In this document: piece by piece, positions 1 to 5,079 of the stretch
Layout: each line of letters opens with the position of its first letter
Numbering within the stretch: position 1 is the stretch's first letter
Source: an uncultured bacterium
GTDB lineage: Bacteria; Planctomycetota; UBA8108
Assembly: GCA_913050545.1 (NCBI GenBank)
Contig: CAJWZY010000190.1
Location: 1 to 5,079 of the forward strand
Reading direction: 5' to 3'
Length of the DNA: 5,079 nucleotides
The notes under the pieces: model-generated
What the model was told of the DNA's origin: nothing
Seen by the model: the letters and a program-made list of their open reading frames with translations, nothing else
Database searches by the model: none
Translations under genes and position numbers: made by a program

Positions 1-439
1 TAACCTTGATCGAGGAGTTCTCCGTCGAGGAGCCCATGCCGAACTCATCGAGGTTGGTCTTTGCCACGCAGATGGCGCCCGCCTCCCGCAGGCGCCTCAC
101 CGCGGTCGCCTCGTAGGGAGAAACATGGTTCTCGATGATCCTGCTGGCTGCGCTGGTGCGGCCCTCCAGGGTGCAGATATTGGATTTGACGGTGAAGGGG
201 ACCCCGGCGAGAGGACCCGGATCTTCTCCTGCCTCGAGCCGCCTGTCGATCTCGGACGCCTGCCTGAGCGCCTCCTCTCGAAGGATATCAGTAGCGGCAT
301 CGATCTGCGGATTGACCTCCTCCACCTGGCGAAGAGCCTCCTCAGTCGCTGCAGCGGCAGTCAGCTCTCCAGCCCGAATCCTGTCCCTGGTTTCAATTAC
401 ATTTTCGCTCAAGGGTCTAGCTCTCGGAACTTTCCGCAT
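1..439 (-). CDS. gatA: Glutamyl/aspartyl-tRNA amidotransferase subunit A, N-terminal part (runs off left edge)
   Basis: GatA is the amidase subunit of the cytoplasmic GatCAB complex. It releases ammonia from glutamine, which GatB uses to convert Glu-tRNA(Gln) or Asp-tRNA(Asn) to Gln-tRNA or Asn-tRNA. Only the first 146 residues are here. The family pattern is clear: a helical N-terminus, PLAGVPFTVKSNICT at about 76-90 carrying the expected catalytic lysine (K85), a KTNLDEFGMGSSTENS block at about 127-142, and ENHVSPYEATAVRRLREAGA between them. The two catalytic serines lie beyond the edge. The ATG at 437-439 is the only upstream choice, because an in-frame TAG sits at 443-445. A purine-rich AGGGG directly abuts the ATG, so ribosome loading probably depends on coupling to gatC, whose last 23 bp it overlaps. 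Oddity: the residue after the catalytic lysine is Ser, where Asp (KDN) is usual. The related amidase-signature family is the only alternative, and the gatC overlap argues strongly for GatA. Confidence 0.95.
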   Translation of the reverse strand, partial: MRKVPRARPLSENVIETRDRIRAGELTAAAATEEALRQVEEVNPQIDAATDILREEALRQASEIDRRLEAGEDPGPLAGVPFTVKSNICTLEGRTSAASRIIENHVSPYEATAVRRLREAGAICVAKTNLDEFGMGSSTENSSIKV

Positions 440-731
440 CCCCTACAATCCGGGGGACCAGGAAATAGGGAGGTTCGCTCTCGGGGGCAGGCCGCATGGC
501 CTCCTCGTTATCAAGGCCTGGCGCTCCCTCATCGGGGCGCAGAACATTAGAGGTCTCACTGGTAAAGAGTGAAGGATTCACTCCCTCGGTATCCAGCTCC
601 TGGAGTTCGCCTACAAATTTGAGCACCTTCTCAAAATGATCCTTGAGACCGCTGAGCTCTTCCGGGCTCAGGTTGAGCCGCGCGAGGACCGCGATCCTCT
701 CAACCAGTTCATCCGTTACTTCGATGCTCAT
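417..731 (-). CDS. gatC: Glutamyl/aspartyl-tRNA amidotransferase subunit C
   Basis: GatC is the small non-catalytic subunit that wraps around GatA and GatB and stabilises the complex. The 104-residue product is close to the usual 95-100. It starts with the family hallmark: a short lead, then VERIAVLARLNLSPEEL at about 10-26, a helical DHFEKVLKFVGELQELDTEGVNP stretch at about 31-53, and LRPDE at about 64-68. The C-terminal tail ends in an acidic, Ser-rich run and is slightly longer than typical. The ATG at 729-731 has a GGAG 11 nt upstream. The stop (417-419) lies inside the gatA frame, so the two are co-translated. Upstream lies a 116-bp gap after the DUF4416 gene. It contains a poor promoter-like pair (TTGCTC, 16 bp, TAGAAT, minus strand, 798-825), so a separate gatCA transcript is possible but unproven. 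Confidence 0.96.
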   Translation of the reverse strand: MSIEVTDELVERIAVLARLNLSPEELSGLKDHFEKVLKFVGELQELDTEGVNPSLFTSETSNVLRPDEGAPGLDNEEAMRPAPESEPPYFLVPRIVGDAESSES

Positions 732-742
732 GTTTCTTTTTA

Positions 743-746
743 CTCC
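743..746 (-). promoter_or_regulatory. Ribosome binding site of gatC
   Basis: The minus strand reads GGAG, then an A-rich 11-nt spacer, then the gatC ATG. The spacing is a little long but acceptable, and it supports the ATG at 729-731 as the start. Confidence 0.55.
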
Positions 747-847
747 GGCTGCTGCCCGGCCTTCAGGACAATACTCTCGCCTGCAAGCGAAGCGACCATT
801 CTATGCCTTCAACCGCCAAGAGCAAGCCAGTCAAAAGACCTTCGTGC

Positions 848-1495
848 TCAAAGCTCGGCAACCACCCGGTCTCGAAAGACCTCGAAAAACGCGTGATAGC
901 CCGGATTATTGAAATCCCTGTAGGTCCACGGCAGCGACCTGTAGGCCCCATCCCTGTACATCAGGGTGATCTCCTCCCAGATCCCCTCGCCACGGTAGAT
1001 TCGATGCGAGTAGTCCTTTGTGCTGGCGAGAATGATGCGGCAGTCATTGATAATTCCCGGATCGATGTTCACCGGCCGCTCCACCTCTGCCGGCCTCTGC
1101 TGCCTGATGCTCCTCTCCATCTCGATAGCGCGGTGCTTTGCCACCACCAGGCAGTCCTGCTCAACCCGTTTTTCGCAGACGAAGAACTGCCTGCTGAGGC
1201 CAGTCCCCATCGAGGCCTTGTAGCTCGCCGCATCGGGGAACTCAAAAACCTCGCTGACACCCTGCGGATCAATCGGACCGTAGCTGTCCTCAATCAACAG
1301 GCGCGCCGCATCGAGATAATCCCGGCTGCAGCCAAATACCCCGAAAAAAAGATAGGCGAGGGTGTCCTTGTGCAAAAATCCTCTTTCTCCATCCGCAACC
1401 CGGACAGAAAACACCGCGACTTCCGGCAACCGACCGACCCTATTGTACGGCAGCGGAACCAGCTTGAGAACGTATGGGAACAAAAGGAATCGCAA
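848..1495 (-). CDS. DUF4416 family protein, function unknown
   Basis: I assign this to DUF4416 from recalled family patterns. Those seen are YLFFGVF followed by a helix and YGPID (about 48-76), an aromatic and Met-Gly segment FEFPDAASYKASMGTGLSRQFF (about 83-104), and the diagnostic C-terminal blocks RPVNIDPGIINDCRIILASTKDYSHRIY and GIWEEITLMYRDGAYRSLPWTYRDF. No catalytic role is established for the family. The conserved Asp, Lys, Tyr, His and Arg in the DPG and TKDYSHRIY blocks look like a binding or active site, but that is inference. There is no signal peptide or membrane segment, so it is probably cytoplasmic. The start is uncertain. The TTG at 1493-1495 has GGAGG only 3 nt upstream. A TTG at 1373-1375, with GGAG 11 nt and GAGG 4 nt upstream, gives 175 residues, nearer the usual family length and beginning just before the conserved domain. 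The gene begins 16 bp after comF on the same strand, so co-transcription is likely. Confidence 0.85.
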   Translation of the reverse strand: MRFLLFPYVLKLVPLPYNRVGRLPEVAVFSVRVADGERGFLHKDTLAYLFFGVFGCSRDYLDAARLLIEDSYGPIDPQGVSEVFEFPDAASYKASMGTGLSRQFFVCEKRVEQDCLVVAKHRAIEMERSIRQQRPAEVERPVNIDPGIINDCRIILASTKDYSHRIYRGEGIWEEITLMYRDGAYRSLPWTYRDFNNPGYHAFFEVFRDRVVAEL

Positions 1496-1511
1496 AAGCC
1501 TCCGGCCGACG

Positions 1512-2396
1512 CTATAGCGAGCGGGCCACCGTGATCACATCGACCCGCTCTGCTCCCGCTTTCTTCAGCACCCTCGCGCATTCCCCGACAGTCGACCCCG
1601 TAGTCAGCACATCATCGACGATGACGACATGAGAAGGTATCTTTACGCCGCGGCGCAGACAGAAAGCTCCGCGCAGATTCACCAGGCGGGCCTTCCTGCC
1701 AAGCACTGCCTGCCGGGGAGTTCTCCTCGTTTTCCGAAGAAGCCGGCCGAAACGCCAGCGCCTGCGGGAAGCGAAAGCAGCCGCCAGGTGTGCCCCTTCA
1801 GCTCCCGGGCGAAACAGGCGGTCGAGCGGATGGCGGGGAACCGGACAGACCAGGGGACGGCCTGCTCCAGCTGAGGGGCCTGCCGGACATTTCCCGCAGC
1901 GAAGCAGGAGCTCGACCAGGAACACCAGGAGAGCCTGCTCTCCGGAGTTCTTCCATGCCAGCAGAATTTCTTTTCCCGTCCCCTCGTAAACGAGAGAACA
2001 ACTCACCGAGTCCTGGGGCGGGTGAGCTGACTCGCAAGCCCCGCAAAAAACACCCGGGCCTGCCCCGCAACTGCCACCCCCCAGGACCCCTGCAGCCGCC
2101 ACGAGCGCACCGCAGCGAGGACAAGCCGGCCCCATCTGCACGAGTCCAGGCCGGCAGGATTCACAAACGGGAAGGGCCCCCTTGCTGCCAGCGGAAACCC
2201 GCGCCTGCAGCGGCAGCAGCTCATCGCAGCACAGGCAACGAGGCGGTGCCAGCAGGTCCAGCACCCCCCCGGCAAGCCAGCAGATCATCCGCCAGAGAAA
2301 AACGGTCAACCTGCCGAATGTTATCTGCAACCGCCGCGCATTCGCTTTCCGCTTCCGGTGCCGCGAGCGTTTTCTTTTTTGCGCTCCTGCCGCCAC
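1512..2396 (-). CDS. comF: ComF family phosphoribosyltransferase-like protein
   Basis: ComF-family proteins pair an N-terminal zinc-binding region with a type I phosphoribosyltransferase fold. In competent species they act in DNA uptake and processing in the cytoplasm; elsewhere the substrate is unknown. Here four CxxC pairs (C54/C57, C78/C81, C92/C95, C118/C121) form the expected zinc region. VPRHPLDRLFRPGAEGAHLAA at about 190-210 is the family's VPLHP...RGFNQ-like segment, in altered form. RTPRQAVLGRKARLVNLRGAF matches the family's TPPQ...R..N..GAF segment. VVIVDDVLTTGSTV (257-270) is the PRPP-binding loop with both aspartates. The GTG start at 2394-2396 has AAAGGAAG about 9 nt upstream, and it adds a very basic 36-residue extension (RKRSRHRKRK). 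Most relatives start near residue 37, where an ATG exists (2286-2288) with only an abutting GGCGG. A Gly/Cys-rich insert at about 103-116 separates the zinc pairs. It heads the minus-strand gene row. The family call is firm, the competence role is not. Confidence 0.9.
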   Translation of the reverse strand: MAAGAQKRKRSRHRKRKANARRLQITFGRLTVFLWRMICWLAGGVLDLLAPPRCLCCDELLPLQARVSAGSKGALPVCESCRPGLVQMGPACPRCGALVAAAGVLGGGSCGAGPGVFCGACESAHPPQDSVSCSLVYEGTGKEILLAWKNSGEQALLVFLVELLLRCGKCPAGPSAGAGRPLVCPVPRHPLDRLFRPGAEGAHLAAAFASRRRWRFGRLLRKTRRTPRQAVLGRKARLVNLRGAFCLRRGVKIPSHVVIVDDVLTTGSTVGECARVLKKAGAERVDVITVARSL

Positions 2397-2403
2397 AACC
2401 CTG

Positions 2404-2411
2404 CTTCCTTT
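2404..2411 (-). promoter_or_regulatory. Ribosome binding site for the GTG start of comF
   Basis: The minus strand reads AAAGGAAG, with the core GGA 9 nt before GTG at 2394-2396. This is the best Shine-Dalgarno-like site near the gene. It is the reason for preferring the long start over the ATG at 2286-2288, even though the resulting N-terminus is unusual for the family. Confidence 0.5.
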
Positions 2412-2525
2412 CCGGTTTTCCTGGTGGGGAAAACACCCCGGGCCCGGCGAAACACGGCAGGTAGCGGTATTCTGGGGCCTGCGGGCTCCTGTGCAAACTC
2501 TCCCCCGAGACCCGGCTCCTGTCTA

Positions 2526-2553
2526 TTGCCTCGGTTTGATTGCCTGATACAAT
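2526..2553 (+). promoter_or_regulatory. Probable sigma70-type promoter of the tRNA-Met gene
   Basis: A TTGCCT at 2526-2531 (4 of 6 to consensus -35) is followed after 16 bp by TACAAT at 2548-2553 (5 of 6 to consensus -10). Initiation near 2560 would leave a leader of under 20 nt before the tRNA, a normal arrangement. It is the only good -10 match upstream of the tRNA in the 180-bp divergent gap. Confidence 0.45.
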
Positions 2554-2560
2554 TCCTCTC

Positions 2561-2578
2561 CCATGTTGACACACATGG
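2561..2578. repeat. Short inverted repeat at the 5' end of the tRNA
   Basis: CCATGT and ACATGG form perfect 6-bp arms around a 6-base spacer, TGACAC. The right arm includes the first two bases of the mature tRNA, so a hairpin in the precursor would compete with the acceptor stem. It could be an operator, a processing signal or chance. Confidence 0.4.
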
Positions 2579-2653
2579 CGGAGTAGCTCAGGTGGCTAGA
2601 GCGTCGGATTCATAACCCGAAGGTCGGCAGTTCAAGTCTGCCCTCCGCTACCA
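2577..2653 (+). tRNA. tRNA-Met (CAT), elongator type
   Basis: The 77-nt sequence folds as a full cloverleaf. The acceptor stem GGCGGAG/CTCCGCT has a G1-U72 wobble, as I recall for the Bacillus elongator tRNA-Met. The D stem is GCTC/GAGC; the anticodon loop TTCATAA has CAT at 2611-2613, with U33 and A37; the T stem is GGCAG/CTGCC around TTCAAGT. The discriminator is A2650 and CCA is encoded (2651-2653). The C11-G24 pair and paired acceptor end argue for elongator rather than initiator. One oddity is an A31-C39 mismatch closing the anticodon stem, although the arm otherwise closely resembles that of initiator tRNAs. A CAT anticodon can also mark tRNA-Ile decoding AUA after lysidine modification, which sequence reading alone cannot fully exclude. 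No other tRNA is adjacent. Confidence 0.95.
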
Positions 2654-2658
2654 GTTTC

Positions 2659-2693
2659 AAGCCTGCCCGGCAGAACCGGGCGGGCTTTCTTTT
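2659..2693 (+). terminator. Intrinsic terminator of the tRNA-Met transcript
   Basis: Six bases after the tRNA CCA end a hairpin begins: arms AAGCCTGCCCGG and CCGGGCGGGCTT form 12 pairs with one G-U, around a CAGAA loop, followed by a T-rich tract (TTTCTTTT overlapping the stem end). It should end the single-tRNA transcript and isolate it from the downstream cytochrome gene. Confidence 0.9.
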
Positions 2694-2834
2694 ATCCGGG
2701 ACCGCAGGCAGAACTAATAGTCTTGGCTTCAAGCCTTCCTGGACTAAACTGGATTCCCTAATGGCCGGGAAAACATGATCCGGACCGAATCCCTGTTTCC
2801 CGGCGCTGGAGCCAGAAAGCCCGCCAGTGCGCCT

Positions 2835-5079
2835 ATGAAACCAACCAAGATCCTCTACCGGCTCAACTGCCTGCAATTGCCAGCCACCCTTCTCATGGTG
2901 ACGATGCTGGCTGCAAGTCCCCAAGCCGAACAGGATTCCGAGAGGACGAGGCACGGACTGCAGGTCCTTTATGATTTCGCCTTATCAGCAGGCCCCGTGG
3001 TTAGAGACCGTTCCGGTGCGGGCAAGCCGGTCAACCTTACCATTGCCGGCAACAACTCCGTTCGCCGGGCGAGTGGGTCCCTCGAGATCCGCAAAAAGAC
3101 CCTCGTACAATCAGGCAAAGAGGCCTCGCGCCTGGTCGAGTCCATCCGCCGGTCGGGAGCTCTGTCCATTGAAGCCTGGGTTCGCCCCGCAAACAAAAGC
3201 CTCGATGGCCCCGTCCGCATCGTCACCTTGTCGAGAGATTCGACCAACCGCAACTTCACCCTCGGCCAGGAAAAAGACCGCTATGTCGTGCGCCTGCGCA
3301 CCACCAATACCAGCTCCAACGGGCTGCCCTCGCTGGACTCGAGCAATCGGAGCCTCACCCCCGCCTTAACCCATCTGATCTATACCCGTGCGCGCGATGG
3401 CCTGGCCAGGATCTATATCAACGGTAAGAAAAACATCGAGAAGAAGATCCAGGGTGATCTCTCCAATTGGAACAGCTCCTACCGCCTGGCGCTGGGCGAT
3501 GAGCTCTCGGGTGGACGCCCGTGGCTGGGCACCTACTACCTGGTGGCGGTATACAACCGTGCCCTGGCCCCGGTAGAGGTTCAACGGAACTTCAAGGCGG
3601 GGCCAGGGGCAAAGACCGGCCCGGCACTTGCAGCGAAGAAAAAACAGGCCACCGGAGAAAAGCTCTTTGACCGGCACATAGCCCCCCTGCTCTCCCGCCA
3701 CTGCCTCGAATGCCATGATGCCTCGACCAGGAAAGGCAAACTCGACCTGTCCACAAGAGCTGCTGCTTTTTCCGGAGGTAAAAACGGCAAGGCCATCATC
3801 CCCGGCAAGCACGGGGACAGCCCGCTGTGGAAACTTGTGGAATCCGGCAAGATGCCCAAAAAGCGCCAGGCGCTCTCAAAAGAAGAAAAGAGCAGGCTGA
3901 AGCAATGGATTGATTCGGGGGCCGTCTGGGCGGGCGAGGAGCTCGACCCCCTCGCCCACGTCCGCGATAAACGAGCCGGGGGTACCTGGCTGCAGCGCCT
4001 CACAATCAGTGAATACATCGAAACCGTGCGGGACACTCTCGGCGTTGACCTTGAAAAGGAGGCCCACGAGATCCTGCCCAGGGACCGGCGGGCCGATGGA
4101 TTCAGTAACACGGCCTACAACCTCGCCGTTGACCTCAAGCACATCGAATCCTACGCAAAGCTTGCCGGGATCATCGTCTCGAAGATGGACGTGATGAAGT
4201 TTGCGGCACGCTTCTCGAGGAAACAACGGCTCATCGACGACGACATGCGCGAGCTGATTGCAAAGATGGGCCACTGGGTGCTGCGCGGCCCCCTCGAAGA
4301 ACGCGAGGTCGTCTCCTACCGTGGAATCTCCACCACGGTTGCCAGTGCAGGCGGAGACTACAGGGAATGCGTCGAGCTGATCCTGGAGGCGATGGTCCAA
4401 TCACCCCGTTTCATCTACCGTGTTGAAAACCAGCGCGGCGATGGAGAGCTCTGGCCGGTGGGAGAATACGAACTGGCATCGCGCCTGAGCTATATCCTCT
4501 GGGGAAGCTCTCCGGACGAGGAGCTGCTGAAAGCAGCCGGAGCTGGAAAACTCTCGGACCGGAACTTCCTCGCTGCCCAGGCCCGCCGTATGCTGGCAAA
4601 CCCGCGTGCCAGGAAACAGTCAGCCCGGTTTATCGAGGACTGGCTGAATCTTGAACGGCTCGACAATATGGCTCCGTCCAGGAAGCTCTTCCCCAGCTGG
4701 GACCGGGCACTCGCACAGGACATGCGCAGGGAAACCCTCGCGTTCTTCGATGAGGTGGTCTGGCAGAAGAGGCGCCCCTTCTGGGACCTGCTCAACGCCC
4801 AGGTCACCTTTGCCACGCCACGCCTGGCGAAACACTACGGTATTGAGCCCGGGGGCAAAGGCCTGGTCCGCTACGAGCTGTCCACTGTGCCGGGCCGGGG
4901 CGGCCTGCTGACACAGGGAAGCCTCCTGAGCATCGGTGGAGACGAGGCCTCGATGGTGACACGCGGGCTCTTTATCCTCACCGAGCTCCTTCGCAGCAGC
5001 GTGAAAGACCCTCCTCCCGGAACCGACACGACACCTGTTCCGGCCAGGCCCGGCCTGGCCAAGCGTGCTGTCGCCGAGA
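2835..5079 (+). CDS. Exported LamG / planctomycete cytochrome c / DUF1587-1595-1592-1588 protein (runs off right edge)
   Basis: One frame is open for 748 codons to the right edge with no stop. A signal peptide covers about residues 1-31 (KPTK n-region, hydrophobic core to about 27, likely cleavage after AASPQA), so the protein should act in the periplasm or at the surface. Residues about 35-256 look like a LamG/concanavalin jelly-roll: LSIEAWVRP around W115, ARIYINGK, and the closing LVAVYNRALAPVEVQRNF. Residues about 272-366 are a planctomycete-type cytochrome c with CLECH (C290, C293, H294) and a candidate axial Met at M340. DUF1587 follows (about 386-450, LTISEYIETVRDTLGV), then DUF1595 (about 465-530, ending SPRFIYR), DUF1592 (about 546-675, ELASRLSYILWGSSPDEELL) and the start of DUF1588 (from about 688, GGLLTQGSLL). 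The rest of DUF1588 and probably DUF1585 are off-window. Function is unknown; carbohydrate binding with electron transfer is a reasonable guess. No good ribosome site precedes 2835. An in-frame ATG at 2775, with GGGA upstream, would add 20 residues. Confidence 0.93.
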   Translation, partial: MKPTKILYRLNCLQLPATLLMVTMLAASPQAEQDSERTRHGLQVLYDFALSAGPVVRDRSGAGKPVNLTIAGNNSVRRASGSLEIRKKTLVQSGKEASRLVESIRRSGALSIEAWVRPANKSLDGPVRIVTLSRDSTNRNFTLGQEKDRYVVRLRTTNTSSNGLPSLDSSNRSLTPALTHLIYTRARDGLARIYINGKKNIEKKIQGDLSNWNSSYRLALGDELSGGRPWLGTYYLVAVYNRALAPVEVQRNFKAGPGAKTGPALAAKKKQATGEKLFDRHIAPLLSRHCLECHDASTRKGKLDLSTRAAAFSGGKNGKAIIPGKHGDSPLWKLVESGKMPKKRQALSKEEKSRLKQWIDSGAVWAGEELDPLAHVRDKRAGGTWLQRLTISEYIETVRDTLGVDLEKEAHEILPRDRRADGFSNTAYNLAVDLKHIESYAKLAGIIVSKMDVMKFAARFSRKQRLIDDDMRELIAKMGHWVLRGPLEEREVVSYRGISTTVASAGGDYRECVELILEAMVQSPRFIYRVENQRGDGELWPVGEYELASRLSYILWGSSPDEELLKAAGAGKLSDRNFLAAQARRMLANPRARKQSARFIEDWLNLERLDNMAPSRKLFPSWDRALAQDMRRETLAFFDEVVWQKRRPFWDLLNAQVTFATPRLAKHYGIEPGGKGLVRYELSTVPGRGGLLTQGSLLSIGGDEASMVTRGLFILTELLRSSVKDPPPGTDTTPVPARPGLAKRAVAE

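Noticed and set aside
125..572. Open frames on the plus strand of about 140 codons
   Set aside because: They are antisense to gatA and gatC, whose products match known families; the antisense products show no recognisable motifs and come from high GC content.
798..825. Promoter-like pair TTGCTC, 16 bp, TAGAAT on the minus strand before gatC
   Set aside because: The -35 matches only 3 of 6 positions, so it is mentioned with gatC but not listed as a feature.
803..1534. Plus-strand open frame of 243 codons
   Set aside because: It is antisense to the DUF4416 gene, which carries clear family blocks; this frame has no recognisable domain.
1790..2464. Plus-strand open frame of 224 codons rich in Pro, Arg and Ser
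   Set aside because: It is antisense to comF and shows the low-complexity composition typical of GC-rich shadow frames.
2566..2571. Perfect TTGACA resembling a -35 box just before the tRNA
   Set aside because: The matching -10 would fall inside the tRNA near 2589, where no TATAAT-like hexamer exists.
2221..2574. Minus-strand open frames upstream of and overlapping the comF start
   Set aside because: They overlap the comF N-terminus in other frames and contain no recognisable domain; most of the region is better explained as leader and promoter DNA.
3366..4400. Minus-strand open frames of 148-176 codons
   Set aside because: They are antisense to the long plus-strand LamG/cytochrome gene, whose continuous 748-codon frame and motif series are decisive.

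Overview
The window most likely comes from a GC-rich, free-living bacterium of the Planctomycetota/Verrucomicrobiota type; Acidobacteriota are also possible. The main evidence is the right-hand gene. It encodes a large exported protein combining a LamG-like lectin fold, a planctomycete-type cytochrome c with a CxxCH haem site, and the DUF1587/1595/1592/1588 modules, an architecture largely confined to those groups. GatC and GatA indicate that the cell makes Gln-tRNA and/or Asn-tRNA by transamidation. All family calls come from reading translations by eye; no database search was run.

Layout. Positions 1-2396 hold four genes on the minus strand, read right to left: a ComF-family phosphoribosyltransferase (1512-2396), a DUF4416-family protein of unknown function (848-1495), gatC (417-731), and the first 146 codons of gatA (1-439), which runs off the left edge. 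gatC and gatA overlap by 23 bp, as expected for translationally coupled subunits. The 116 bp before gatC and the 16 bp between comF and DUF4416 hold no other gene. Positions 2397-2576 form a divergent intergenic region with a probable tRNA promoter. An elongator tRNA-Met (2577-2653, plus strand, CCA encoded) follows, with a strong intrinsic terminator (2659-2693) just downstream. From 2835 to the right edge a single plus-strand frame stays open for 748 codons without a stop; this is the LamG/cytochrome c/DUF1592 protein, truncated inside its DUF1588 module.

How they work together. GatC and GatA are two of the three subunits of the GatCAB amidotransferase; gatB is not in the window and may lie beyond the left edge. 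ComF and DUF4416 share their strand and probably their transcript, but no functional link to tRNA amidation can be shown. The exported cytochrome protein is a separate transcription unit insulated by the tRNA terminator. I see no mobile element, CRISPR array, integrase or phage gene. The least described items are the DUF4416 gene and the lectin/haem/DUF1592 fusion protein.
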